Assembly (NCBI GenBank): GCA_902785925.1
Contig: CADAAI010000025.1
Coordinates: forward strand, 1 to 63,192
Reading direction: 5' to 3'
Source: an uncultured Bacteroidales bacterium
Lineage (GTDB): Bacteria > Bacteroidota > Bacteroidia > Bacteroidales > Muribaculaceae
Length of the DNA: 63,192 bases
Of this stretch, positions 35,362 through 44,038 are shown one piece after another (the stretch's first letter is position 1; each line of letters starts with the position of its first letter). A model generated the notes under the pieces. That model was not told where the DNA came from. It saw nothing but the letters and a program-made list of their open reading frames with translations, and ran no database searches. The position numbers were made by a program, and so were the translations under genes.

Positions 35362-36798
35362 CTACTGCACTGGCCTTATTGACAGGAGTCGCTCAAGAGT
35401 CTCGGTCTGGTCGGCGAGGATTTTTCCCTCGTCAAGAAGCACGTAATGTGCCATGCGTTTGCCATCGGCGACTGGTTTCGCAGTCCAGTAGTAGCCAAAA
35501 CGCCCCACATCCGTCATGTTGATGCCGTCATCGCTCAAGCCGGCACAAGGCAGGAAGATGCTGTTGCCATTAGGCCCCGTCACCACATATCCTGCCGCGC
35601 CGTCGCCAGCATTGCGAAACCGCCACTTGCAGCGGTCAATCAGTTCCTGCCACTCATCAAGTGTTGGTATGCGCCATTTACCGCCCCAGCGCAAGTGAGC
35701 AAAGTCGATGCTGGTGCCGCTTATCGACTGCTTTGGCATTGGCTTGCTCTGGGGCCAATATTTGTCAATTCCACCCCACTTTCCTAGGTCGGTGGTGTCG
35801 CCCCAAGCATAGTAGCTTCCCACAAAATTTACCGATGGGTGATCGGCACCCATGTTCATCTTGCTCCATTTCACACTCAATCCTAGATCTACAGCGATGG
35901 TTTCAGAAATATTACCAGGTGTTATCGAGTCAAATGGTAGCCAATAAATATCGGCATTAGACACAATTGAGTAAACTTGTGAAGTGCCAGCCGGAGCGAT
36001 CCTATCCACAACATAGCCAGCTGGCAGCTTTTTCTCGTCGGTCTGTTGACTCTGTCTTCCCCACAGGAAAGTGGCAGCAATTGCACCAATGGCTACCACC
36101 GCCGCTATCGCAGGCAACACCCACCGCCAGCGTTTTTTCTTTTTAGCTTTGGCAAAGTCGAGATGCAGTTTCTCGGCTGAGCTATATTTTCCATGTTCAC
36201 AACGCTTTATTACCTTGCCAAATTTGCGAGGTAGCCTTAACCCTCGCAACAGCATGGCGAGAGTGGCAAAATCGGCTTGACGGTCGGTGCTTTCTGGTTC
36301 AAAATCAATGATTTTAACTCTTGAACCATTGTGGGTAATAAGCACATTGCTTGCCTTGAGATTGCCGTGAGTCGCACCCTTGCTCATATAGTATCGCACC
36401 GTCTCAACAAGCTGTGAGGCAATGTCCTGCCGCACTTCTACTGATGGTCCTGTGGCGAGAAAGGCGTCGAGACTCATGCCATCGACCCACTCCTCGATGA
36501 TGCAGCGACCTTCCATAGTAGGAACCTCTTGCTGTGCTATCATGCGCACAATGCTCGGATGCCATAGCGTCATGCAACGTTCAAACTCCTTGTCGAGCAT
36601 TTCCTGCGCCTTTGCACGCGGCTCAAACTGTGGGTTCACGCCCTTGACAATCCACCACTGCCCAAAACGCTTCACACGCTTGAGGCACAGCCACGACCGC
36701 TGGCACGTGATATTCGAGAAATCAGTGAAATGGGCATCTATTGTTCCCTCCTCAGTCTCAAAAAAACTCGACGAGTTATATATGTTGCTGTTTTGCAT
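35362..36798 (-). CDS. Membrane pseudokinase with outward FISUMP domain
   Basis: A 478-residue paralogue of the kinase downstream. The ATP lysine (K52 in WWIVKG), helix-C E71 and the metal aspartate D165 remain. But HRD has become HGN (H144-G145-N146), DFG has become DFE, and the activation loop with APE is missing: DFEPESTDRQADF runs straight into the C-lobe. The catalytic base is lost, so phosphotransfer is very unlikely, though nucleotide binding may persist. A basic KAKKKKRWRW stretch precedes one membrane helix (about 245-262), and the outer FISUMP domain spans about 310-478 (VDLGLSVKW, WRIPTLDEWQELIDRCKWR, IRPVQ). The frame is open to 36888, but ATG 36798 (MQNSN) gives a better start. 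Confidence 0.87.
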   Translation of the reverse strand: MQNSNIYNSSSFFETEEGTIDAHFTDFSNITCQRSWLCLKRVKRFGQWWIVKGVNPQFEPRAKAQEMLDKEFERCMTLWHPSIVRMIAQQEVPTMEGRCIIEEWVDGMSLDAFLATGPSVEVRQDIASQLVETVRYYMSKGATHGNLKASNVLITHNGSRVKIIDFEPESTDRQADFATLAMLLRGLRLPRKFGKVIKRCEHGKYSSAEKLHLDFAKAKKKKRWRWVLPAIAAVVAIGAIAATFLWGRQSQQTDEKKLPAGYVVDRIAPAGTSQVYSIVSNADIYWLPFDSITPGNISETIAVDLGLSVKWSKMNMGADHPSVNFVGSYYAWGDTTDLGKWGGIDKYWPQSKPMPKQSISGTSIDFAHLRWGGKWRIPTLDEWQELIDRCKWRFRNAGDGAAGYVVTGPNGNSIFLPCAGLSDDGINMTDVGRFGYYWTAKPVADGKRMAHYVLLDEGKILADQTETLERLLSIRPVQ

Positions 36799-37041
36799 AA
36801 TTGGCTGTAAACAAATACTTTGTCGTTTTTCACTTTGGATTTCCCAAAATAAACTAAAGTGGTACTTGTGATTTTCAATCAAAACCAACTCCCAAAAATA
36901 AGAAAAATACTCCTAACAACAAACTTTTCTGAGCATTTTTCTTGCTAATCTCATCATATTCTTAATTGCCAAAAAATAATCATCACAATGTCATTTCGTC
37001 TATGTGAGCAACTACATTGCCATAGATCTCACACACAAAAA

Positions 37042-37079
37042 TCAAGCACTGCAACAGTTAATACCAATGCGGTGCTTGA
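37042..37079 (-). terminator. Intrinsic terminator of the accessory operon
   Basis: On the minus strand TCAAGCACCGC (37079 to 37069) pairs with GCAGTGCTTGA (37052 to 37042), one G/U pair, followed by TTTTTG. It lies 19 bp after the last accessory gene and separates that operon from the kinase pair. Confidence 0.75.
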
Positions 37080-37097
37080 GATGTTGTTTTTAAAAAA

Positions 37098-38036
37098 TTA
37101 CTTTTCGAGAATCAATTCGAGTGGGTCATCAATGTAGAGTGTGGTGATGCGGCGCACTAGGTCACCCACAGCCTCGTCGGGGTTGTGGCTGGCGATGAAT
37201 TGCTCCATCTCATCCTTGCTGGCGCACTCTTTAACAAAGCATCCTGAGCCAGCTATCGCTGTCAATCCTGGCTTGAGGCGAGGGATGTCTTTGTCATAAT
37301 AAAAAGTACAAGCAGGGAAAATAACAGCTTGCCAAGGACCGAAATACTTGCCTTCACTGTCGTTGCTTAGACGTTCATCAACATCTTTGTTTAATAGCGT
37401 GCGGCTGAAATAAACGCCATCAAAAGCACCTGCAATCAGAGCGATAAGTGACGAACTTGACGACTCATCGGTCACGAAAGTGATAACCGTGAAGTTTTTC
37501 TTGCTGTAGATGCTCCAATTTTCCTCGTCGTAGCAATTTTCATCAGGACGGAACCAATTGCAGCTGGCATGGATGAAATCATCGAATTTCTCATTCAGAT
37601 TCTTTGCTCTGGGGTCTTCTATGACAATCTCAACATGATACATATCACCTAAGTCAAGGAAATCTTCATCATCAACAAACCTAATTGGCTCACGACCGAG
37701 CAGGCAAAGTCCCACACTATCACTTTGTGAGTGCTCAAACCTGACGCCAATCACTTGACGCAGAAGGATTTCGTTATCAAAGTTATTGTCAAAACCAGAT
37801 TTCAAGACAGGATAGTCATCATACTCACTGGGCATAGCGAGCAGTTGGTCAATCACTTTGGGCACAGGCTCAAACTGATTATCATTGTCACCATCATCAC
37901 TGGTGTCAATTACGACTGAACCATTGTGAACATCCAAGCGGCAGCGGTCAATCATCTGCTCATAGCTATTACAAAATCCAGCAACGCGGTCAATGCGCTT
38001 ACCTTTAATTATCTCTTTTAATACTTTTAGTGTCAT
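37098..38036 (-). CDS. Hypothetical cytosolic protein, last gene of the accessory operon
   Basis: A 312-residue acidic protein without signal or membrane segment. It has Asp-rich stretches (DTSDDGDNDNQ near 45-55) and a region around 175-215 (FTVITFVTDESSSSSLIAL) that looks like a beta-alpha core. I recognise no family. It starts 6 bp after the membrane gene ends and is followed by a terminator, so it is the final member of a five-gene operon. The operon is AT-richer than its surroundings, which suggests transfer. Confidence 0.7.
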   Translation of the reverse strand: MTLKVLKEIIKGKRIDRVAGFCNSYEQMIDRCRLDVHNGSVVIDTSDDGDNDNQFEPVPKVIDQLLAMPSEYDDYPVLKSGFDNNFDNEILLRQVIGVRFEHSQSDSVGLCLLGREPIRFVDDEDFLDLGDMYHVEIVIEDPRAKNLNEKFDDFIHASCNWFRPDENCYDEENWSIYSKKNFTVITFVTDESSSSSLIALIAGAFDGVYFSRTLLNKDVDERLSNDSEGKYFGPWQAVIFPACTFYYDKDIPRLKPGLTAIAGSGCFVKECASKDEMEQFIASHNPDEAVGDLVRRITTLYIDDPLELILEK

Positions 38037-38042
38037 AGATAT

Positions 38043-38654
38043 TTATTTTAAAGCTACATAAGATTTCTTTATATAAGCCATATTTGTTATTCCATATATG
38101 TCTTCAATACCAATTATATAATAATCTCCAGCATCAGCAATCACCTTATAGTTGTCACCTTTAGCTACTCTATATATCTGATTGGATTCTTCGGGTGTCT
38201 TGGTATCATATATTTCTGCGTCGTGTTTAACCTCAACCATTATAGGTCTGTCACTTGCTTTTGCCATTTCACCTTCATTGGCTTTGGAGTCTTTATCAAT
38301 CACTTTGCCAGTTTTTGAATCATCTTGATTGGCCACTATTTCTATGTTTTGTTCTTTTGACAAATCATCCTTATCGGGCAAAATAACGTATAACAGTAAT
38401 ACCAAAAGAGCTACAGCACCACCAATTTTGAGAATCTTTTGGTTGCTCTTTAGTTTATTTTTCAGTTTTATAATCCATTCGGGTTCTTTTTTTCTGCCAT
38501 TTGCAATATCTAAACTATAGTCCTCGTATGCCTCATAAATCTTGTACAAAATAAAGAAGATGGCTCCGCCCACCAAAATGACAATCATTATAATAATAGC
38601 AATTGCCATAATAAGCATCAAAGCAGTTAATAAACCATAAATGAAGGGCCACAT
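38043..38654 (-). CDS. Membrane protein with possible SH3-like C-terminal domain
   Basis: A 203-residue protein. Residues about 5-38 are very hydrophobic (one long or two short helices), followed by a charged segment, then a second membrane helix at about 74-93. The outer part after about 95 is a polar linker rich in D, K and S. It ends in a small beta domain (about 138-203) with YRVAKGDNYKVIADAGDYY, reminiscent of bacterial SH3 domains. No family is certain. It is 11 bp downstream of the DnaJ-CTD-like gene. Confidence 0.65.
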   Translation of the reverse strand: MWPFIYGLLTALMLIMAIAIIIMIVILVGGAIFFILYKIYEAYEDYSLDIANGRKKEPEWIIKLKNKLKSNQKILKIGGAVALLVLLLYVILPDKDDLSKEQNIEIVANQDDSKTGKVIDKDSKANEGEMAKASDRPIMVEVKHDAEIYDTKTPEESNQIYRVAKGDNYKVIADAGDYYIIGIEDIYGITNMAYIKKSYVALK

Positions 38655-38665
38655 AAATTAAGAAT

Positions 38666-39979
38666 TTAAACTAGTTTAATATATAAATCTCCTACTTCGT
38701 TGATGTTTGGGCCGGTTAAGCCTTTCCCTCTAACTCGCAGACTATCTCCAGTTGATTTGCCTGCTGGCACTGTAATGCGAATCTGTCCTGTTAAAGTGGG
38801 TACTATTACCTTGCCTCCATACAACTTCAGATTATCATCTAATTGCAATTTATACAACAAGTCAACATCACCCTTTCGTTCAAAACAATCAGGTATTTGG
38901 AAGTGTTGCTCTCGTGACTCTGATTGGGAAGAATCAGTTTGAATATTTAAAGAGTCTGCAAAATAATCTCTAATTCTTTTTTTTCGTTCTTCCTCTTGCT
39001 TATTAGTGTCAGTCTGAGACTTTGGTTGACTGGTTCTCTTTTGAGGGAACAATTCGTCTTTTAGTTTGTCATATGCTTCGTTGAGTATTCGTTCATCTTC
39101 ACGTTCGTATTCAGCAAGTTTCTCATCAATTTCCTCTTGTGTGAACTCCTCAATGTTCTGGAAATTCTTCCAACCATATGCCACTTTATAATAACGCTTA
39201 GAACCTTGTGGAACATGAAGAATGCCATGTTTTAGCGTGTTCCCAAGGCAATTATCTAAATTGCGTTTATTATCATCATATTGAAAAAGATTTAAAGCCT
39301 CTGGCGGAGTGTTCTCTAGAGAATAAACATCAAGCAACATGGGATAACAATCAAATCCATATGAATCTCCATCAAAAGAATCTTCGCATGAGATTATTAT
39401 TTCTTTAAGTCCATTTTGCCATGTCCTGCTCGTGATGTAACCTTCGTTTCTCATGAATCTTAAATCCTGGAGTTTGTTCTTTCCGGCAATATAACAACTT
39501 TTGAAATTGCCGCCGATTATTTTCTTCAAATATTCACACGCAAATAATAAGACTGTATCAATATTTGGAGGACATATCATATAGCTAGATTTGCAATTGT
39601 CTATTATAACATTTGTCACAGGTATTCCATTTATACGTGATGGTATCACCAGATATTTGTCTTCCACCTGTAATTTACGGTGAAAAGAGTAACCAACAAC
39701 TTCATTCTCCCATCCTTCCATATCACTATCTACTCCAAATCGTTTTTTTACCGATCTACCACAAAGAGCCTCATACTCGTGTTTCCCTGCTTCACGAACA
39801 AACACGAAGTTTCGCCACAAAACAGCATAATAAGTCGTGGTTTTTCTTGATTCTGTTTTCCATGGATCAAATTTACCAGTTTTTTCATTGAATTTATATA
39901 TAGTTTCAATCACTTTAAAAGGCTTTTCATCGGCAGTAATGTGGATGTCTTGCAAAGGATGAACTTTTTGACTTGCCAT
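38666..39979 (-). CDS. Protein with a DnaJ C-terminal-type domain but no J domain
   Basis: A 437-residue cytosolic protein. The last 55 residues have the signature of the DnaJ C-terminal domain: GKVIVPTLTGQIRITVPAG, then GDSLRVRGKGL and GDLYIKL. The J domain and zinc finger are absent. Residues about 95-290 contain degenerate repeats of the BspA leucine-rich type (IPSRINGIPVTNVIIDNC, CEYLKKIIGGNFKSCYI). A charged linker (about 315-355, rich in KQESR) joins the two parts. It may bind substrates or partners as a chaperone-like adaptor without recruiting Hsp70 (inference). It lies between a degenerate ATPase gene and a membrane protein gene, so it is probably part of one complex with them. Confidence 0.7.
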   Translation of the reverse strand: MASQKVHPLQDIHITADEKPFKVIETIYKFNEKTGKFDPWKTESRKTTTYYAVLWRNFVFVREAGKHEYEALCGRSVKKRFGVDSDMEGWENEVVGYSFHRKLQVEDKYLVIPSRINGIPVTNVIIDNCKSSYMICPPNIDTVLLFACEYLKKIIGGNFKSCYIAGKNKLQDLRFMRNEGYITSRTWQNGLKEIIISCEDSFDGDSYGFDCYPMLLDVYSLENTPPEALNLFQYDDNKRNLDNCLGNTLKHGILHVPQGSKRYYKVAYGWKNFQNIEEFTQEEIDEKLAEYEREDERILNEAYDKLKDELFPQKRTSQPKSQTDTNKQEEERKKRIRDYFADSLNIQTDSSQSESREQHFQIPDCFERKGDVDLLYKLQLDDNLKLYGGKVIVPTLTGQIRITVPAGKSTGDSLRVRGKGLTGPNINEVGDLYIKLV

Positions 39980-39998
39980 AATGATTTTTTTGTTGGTG

Positions 39999-40703
39999 TT
40001 AATTGTTTTTCAGTTCTTGTACATATTCAGCAAAGATATCTGCCATTGGATGCCCGATGTGGGGAGCAGCTATCTGGCGGATTTTATCTATAGTTAGTTC
40101 TTCTTTTTCATCTAATTCACGAAGATTAAGCAATGAAGCAGAGACACCATTCCAAGTCATAGGATGAATCTGAATGACGTTGTTAGTTTGTATAAACCAA
40201 TATTCGGGATGTTTTTCAAGAAAAGATATCACCCATGAGTGGATGTTGCTTTTCCCTTTTTCATTTGGCTTTTTTGCCCATTGCATCCACACATCATAAT
40301 TGACGGTATCTGCAATTACTTTGCCTTCCTCAACAAACTTGTTGACCTGATTTTCGTCAAACCATCCAATTAAAATTAATGGTTTTTTTAGCTCTTGCCT
40401 GCATTTTAATGCCTCATCCATTATTTCATCAAATCTGTCTTTTGACCATTCTGATACAAAATCAGAAATGAGAATATCACCTTCGGCAAACAAACGTTTA
40501 GTATTATCTGAAATCGGATATGGGATTTGAATCTTTTCAAATGAAACACCTTGTAAATCGTATGATTTCTTCAGACCATATTTTTTACAATATTTTTCAA
40601 CAAGTTTTCGTGCCACACTAGTATCAGGATCACTGATAACCAGAACTTTGTTTTTTGGATTTTTGATATAAGAAGATATTGTTTCAAATAATTTAAATTC
40701 CAT
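39999..40703 (-). CDS. Degenerate MoxR/AAA-like protein
   Basis: A 234-residue protein whose layout resembles the C-terminal region of MoxR-type AAA ATPases. A beta strand at the P-loop position reads KVLVISDPDTSV, without GKT. A Walker B-like ILISDFVSEWSKDRFDEIMDEAL follows, then a sensor-like strand PLILIGWFDENQV. The lid-like end contains HPMTWNGVSASLLNLRELDE and IAAPHIGHPMADIFAEYV. Loss of the P-loop lysine argues against ATP hydrolysis. The family assignment is my reading of the pattern, not a search. It precedes the DnaJ-CTD-like gene by 19 bp and follows a small gene by 100 bp. Confidence 0.6.
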   Translation of the reverse strand: MEFKLFETISSYIKNPKNKVLVISDPDTSVARKLVEKYCKKYGLKKSYDLQGVSFEKIQIPYPISDNTKRLFAEGDILISDFVSEWSKDRFDEIMDEALKCRQELKKPLILIGWFDENQVNKFVEEGKVIADTVNYDVWMQWAKKPNEKGKSNIHSWVISFLEKHPEYWFIQTNNVIQIHPMTWNGVSASLLNLRELDEKEELTIDKIRQIAAPHIGHPMADIFAEYVQELKNN

Positions 40704-40803
40704 AGTATTTTGTTTTTTATTGAATGTTTAATGAAATCATGTAAAGGTTGTGCCAAAAATGAAGATTCTCTATTTTTTGACACAACCATTCTCAAAATAG
40801 GCA

Positions 40804-41070
40804 TTATAACCCATAGCTGCATTGATAATTGCAGGATGTGTCATTTGGCGACGAACTATAATAGAATTGCAATCGTTTCTTGTCGGTAATGACATTGATT
40901 TGAGTAGAATTGATGCGGAAAATCTCTTCAATTTTTCCATCCCCGCTATTTAGGGTGTACATTCTGCTCCAGTTGCCGCCATTATTTGGGTAACTGGTTG
41001 TCATTTCCAAACTGCGTCCATCAATTGACACCCTCAGGGCTTTTTTGCCTTCAATCAGATACTTGCTCAT
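40804..41070 (-). CDS. Small hypothetical protein, first gene of the accessory operon
   Basis: An 88-residue protein (MSKYLIEGKKALRVSIDG) with a beta-rich composition and a GNWSRMYTLN segment. It has no signal peptide or membrane helix. It leads the five-gene minus-strand operon ending at 37098. I recognise no family. The spacing to the next gene (100 bp) is wide, so it could also be a separate unit. Confidence 0.55.
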   Translation of the reverse strand: MSKYLIEGKKALRVSIDGRSLEMTTSYPNNGGNWSRMYTLNSGDGKIEEIFRINSTQINVITDKKRLQFYYSSSPNDTSCNYQCSYGL

Positions 41071-41644
41071 GGTTTTAACATTATTTCTATTGCCTACTCC
41101 CTTTCAAGCGTTTCGGCGGTCTCTTTGTTTTTCTCTGGAGTCATTTGGTTTCCCATACCCACTTTTCACGGCAATGCACAAAATAAAGGTGCGAGTTCTG
41201 GTTTTTGCGTCGTGGGCTTGGGGCTCTGGACTGCCTGGTGACCACGAGAAAAAACAGCTCACACCTCTATGCTATGGTTGAGTCATCGCTGGGATGACAT
41301 GCCATGCAAGAACGAGTAGCGTTAGTTTCTCATTCCGTGTCACCTAATGAATTGTCCATATTCACAAGCCGTGGAACGGAGCTAAACGCTTCCTGGAATA
41401 TGTAGATGTGGTGAAGCCTTTGTGCCTCTCTTGGAACGGCTTTTCATCTCACAGCGCAAATTCAAGAAATCTTTTCCAAACTTGCAAACTTTTTCTCAGT
41501 GTGTGAGCTGCGAGTCATCATTATAATGGTTGTCTGCAGCTGCATCTCGTGGTCACTGATGCAAAATAATGCTTTTTCTTAGAGAAAACCTTATCCTTTC
41601 GAGTTCTTATTTTACATAAGTGTTGCACAGTGTAGGAAAAGTTG
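41071..41644. other. Long intergenic region without a supported gene
   Basis: About 570 bp between the divergent accessory operon and the gene at 41701. The short open frames here have atypical composition and no promoter of their own. No convincing promoter for the minus-strand operon could be picked out, although it should lie here. No repeat of the families seen elsewhere in the window is present. Confidence 0.5.
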
Positions 41645-41652
41645 TAATTTTG
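41623..41652 (+). promoter_or_regulatory. Promoter of the 41701 gene
   Basis: TTG 41623-41625 and TAATTTTG 41645-41652, 19 bp apart, with about 40 nt of leader. Confidence 0.65.
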
Positions 41653-41700
41653 CAGTGAGAGAAGGTCAAGATTCTAAAATCTGATAACTGATGTCTGATA

Positions 41701-42282
41701 ATGGTAAAAGAAACGATAATAGTAGCCGAGGTGGAAGAGGCGCTTAATGCACTCGAGAAGCAAGTGGAAGAGAAGGCGGGGCGCGCCATGCGACTACCCA
41801 GCGATTTTGTCTTACTGGCGCAGGCTATCGCCAATGCCAATGGTGAAAATATTTCTACCAACACCCTTAAGCGCCTGTGGGGTTACAGTGACGGCTATAA
41901 CACGAGCCGCCGCTTCACTCTCAACGTGCTCGCGCGCTATGTAGGATACCGCGACTGGGACGACTTTTGTCGCAACCTGAGCAACACAGCAGCGTCGCAA
42001 ATCTTTGACTCTCATTACATCGACAGCGACACCCTGCGGCATGGAGCTCGTCTCACGCTGCGGTGGCATCCAGGACGAGTGGTGACGCTGGAGTATAGAG
42101 GCGATAACGAGTATGTCGTTGTGGCGTCGCTGCGTGCCAAACTCGCTGTGGGCGACACCTTCAAGTGCCAGGGCTTCATTCCTGGCCAGCCACTGGTTAT
42201 CAACGGCTTGATACACCAGGGCATCGACCATCCCATCAACTACATCTGCGGTAAGCAAGGAGGTATTAAGATTGACGCATAA
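41701..42282 (+). CDS. Conserved Bacteroidales hypothetical protein
   Basis: A 193-residue cytosolic protein. The N-terminal part is helical (VEEALNALEKQVEEKAGRAM). The middle contains STNTLKRLWGYSDGYNTSRR followed by YVGYRDWDDFCRNL, a pattern I associate with conserved Bacteroidales proteins that may bind nucleic acid. The C-terminal half (about 105-193) is beta-rich and SH3-barrel-like, with LRWHPGRVVTLEYRGDNEY. The function is unknown. It has a clean promoter and no partner gene. Confidence 0.75.
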   Translation: MVKETIIVAEVEEALNALEKQVEEKAGRAMRLPSDFVLLAQAIANANGENISTNTLKRLWGYSDGYNTSRRFTLNVLARYVGYRDWDDFCRNLSNTAASQIFDSHYIDSDTLRHGARLTLRWHPGRVVTLEYRGDNEYVVVASLRAKLAVGDTFKCQGFIPGQPLVINGLIHQGIDHPINYICGKQGGIKIDA

Positions 42283-42331
42283 TTCAAGTATTTCTCTTTA
42301 AATAATTATTTCTTGCGTGCGAAAGGCTTAG

Positions 42332-42460
42332 GCATCAAATTGGCATTGCCTGCCGTTTGCCAGTGAGCGCCTATACTTTGAAGCGAGCAACTCAAAATGG
42401 GTTAAGTTCTACGACGAGGACTTGAATTGTCTGGGTTTTGTTTATCACAGTGGCATCTGA
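42332..42460 (+). pseudogene. Possible gene remnant
   Basis: An uninterrupted frame without start codon reads ERLYFEASNSKWVKFYDEDL and ends at TGA 42458-42460. The amino-acid composition is protein-like, but a stop lies in frame at 42329 and there is no initiator. It may be the 3' scar of a lost gene. The rest of the gap 42283-42634 shows nothing else. Confidence 0.3.
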
Positions 42461-42634
42461 AACATCATTAAAAATTAAAGAGCGAATTGGGCTAACACCA
42501 AATCACATTAAGGGACGGCTCGTTACACGAAGTCCATTTCTGTTTTTTAACTATTGTTCAGGTCAAAACGGCTTCATAGAGTTGAAAAATGAAAAATAAT
42601 TTGGCGGTTAGTGTGATAAATGAAAAATTCTGCT

Positions 42635-42642
42635 TAAATTTG
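42635..42642 (+). promoter_or_regulatory. -7 element before the small membrane protein gene
   Basis: TAAATTTG at 42635-42642. Its position downstream of an in-frame ATG at 42589 supports the later start codon at 42673. Confidence 0.5.
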
Positions 42643-42672
42643 CGCCATAATAATAATTTTATCACTGTTGAT

Positions 42673-42876
42673 ATGAAAGCTAATTTGTTTAACGAAGTGG
42701 AGGCACCAGTTGAGCCAGTTGATGAGCACAAACTCGCAGTTGCCGAGGAAAAGCCCGAGAAGATTGACGCTCCTAAGCCCACTTATTACATTGTCAACTA
42801 TAAGACACTTGCTGTGCCCTCGCTCATTGCCCTCGCGATTTTTGTCATTTGGGCTGTGGCTACGTGGCTACTCTAA
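42673..42876 (+). CDS. Small single-pass membrane protein
   Basis: A 67-residue protein. An acidic, proline-rich N-terminal half (NEVEAPVEPVDEHKL, then EEKPEKIDAPKP) is followed by a C-terminal membrane helix (about 48-66, VPSLIALAIFVIWAVATWL). It has no cleavable signal and is probably tail-anchored. The start at 42673 lies after the promoter element at 42635; an upstream in-frame ATG at 42589 would precede it. The function is unknown. Confidence 0.65.
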   Translation: MKANLFNEVEAPVEPVDEHKLAVAEEKPEKIDAPKPTYYIVNYKTLAVPSLIALAIFVIWAVATWLL

Positions 42877-42942
42877 TACTCTGCTAGACAGCATCATGCG
42901 GCAAGTAGCGTGATTTTTTTTGAAAAAAGTTTCCCAAAAGCA

Positions 42943-42972
42943 TTGCCAATTCAAAAAAAGTGCGTAACTTTG
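42943..42972 (+). promoter_or_regulatory. Promoter of tRNA-Arg
   Basis: TTG 42943-42945 and TAACTTTG 42965-42972 with a 19-bp spacer, 22 bp before the tRNA. Confidence 0.65.
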
Positions 42973-42994
42973 CAACCGCAAAACAAAAAATGAT

Positions 42995-43068
42995 GGCTCC
43001 TTAGCTCAATTGAATAGAGCATCTGACTACGGATCAGAAGGTTATAGGTTTGAATCCTATAGGAGTCA
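42995..43068 (+). tRNA. tRNA-Arg (ACG)
   Basis: A full cloverleaf of 74 nt. The acceptor GGCTCCT pairs with AGGAGTC (one G/U). The D arm carries AGCTCAATTGAATAGAGC, the anticodon stem TCTGA/TCAGA holds loop CTACGGA with anticodon ACG, and the T stem ATAGG/CCTAT holds TTTGAAT. CCA is not encoded. It reads CGU and, with inosine, CGC and CGA. Confidence 0.95.
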
Positions 43069-43220
43069 CTCAATCGAGGAGAGAACCAAGTGCCACAAGG
43101 CAGTTGGTTCTCACTTTTTTTGTGCTCAACACCTAATTGTTGCGAGGCTTTTAACTATGTCTCGACGAGCAAAGGATAGGGCAGTTACCTTTATATATTG
43201 AATGTTTACTATCTAATAAT

Positions 43221-43949
43221 ATGGATAAATTACTAAGAATAGTCATTGTTGTGATTGTGGCATCGCTGTGTGCAAGCATTGCCGATGCACAGTTCTACTC
43301 AAGCCGCAAGCACGATCATGGTTGTGACACGCTGTGGGTCTACAACAGTTGGGATGCTCTAATGTTTAACGGTCCCGATACTATGGCTGTGAACCCTAAC
43401 ATTGAGATTAACTCCCCCTTTAATATCAAGTTCAAGCCAACCGAGAAAGACAGCAAGCCACTGCGCAAGATGATTGAGAAACAGAGTGCGGTTGTGTCGA
43501 TTGGTGATTCGGTGTGGCTCATCAATAGTCATTTCATCAAGGATTCGCTGCAGGGTTACTACAACGGCATCTTTGAGAACTATGTGCCACTGTTTTTCAA
43601 CGAGAAAATAGCCTTTATCCAATATATTCCAACTGATATTAGTTATTTGCCCATCGAAATTGACTCTTTCGAGGGAGTTACCGCTGGTGTTGGGAAATAT
43701 GGAATCTACAATGTTGGTGGCGACTATGGCTATGTGGCTGTGCCACATTTCTTGATCGACATTGTGAGCCGACAAATAACACTCGTCGACCGCAGTTTTC
43801 TTCTTGTCTTGCTTGAGCGGTATCCCGACATGAAACGGCGCTATGAGATGATGGCCGACCAGAATGAGTTCTACATGATTAACCAATTCTTCTGGGACTA
43901 TGTCGACCGTCTCTCAAAGGAACGCGACTATTACTACTACGATTATTAA
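43221..43949 (+). CDS. Secreted hypothetical protein
   Basis: A 242-residue exported protein with signal peptide about 1-23 (MDKLLRIVIVVIVASLCASI, cleavage after ADA). The mature part has many aromatic residues and a GVGKYGIYNVGGDYGYVAV beta segment at about 155-173. It ends in a tyrosine- and aspartate-rich tail (ERDYYYYDY). No family is recognised with confidence. It lies between tRNA-Arg and cstA without sign of co-transcription. Confidence 0.7.
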   Translation: MDKLLRIVIVVIVASLCASIADAQFYSSRKHDHGCDTLWVYNSWDALMFNGPDTMAVNPNIEINSPFNIKFKPTEKDSKPLRKMIEKQSAVVSIGDSVWLINSHFIKDSLQGYYNGIFENYVPLFFNEKIAFIQYIPTDISYLPIEIDSFEGVTAGVGKYGIYNVGGDYGYVAVPHFLIDIVSRQITLVDRSFLLVLLERYPDMKRRYEMMADQNEFYMINQFFWDYVDRLSKERDYYYYDY

Positions 43950-44038
43950 ATTTCTACATCAATAAAAAGTAACTACACTATATATTACCTGTTACTTATT
44001 AATTTTTTGCTTCTTTACTTTTTACTTATCACTTAAAT

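Noticed and set aside
41045..41281. A 78-codon plus-strand frame overlapping the small accessory gene
   Set aside because: Overlaps the start of the minus-strand gene, has no promoter element, and the composition is not protein-like.
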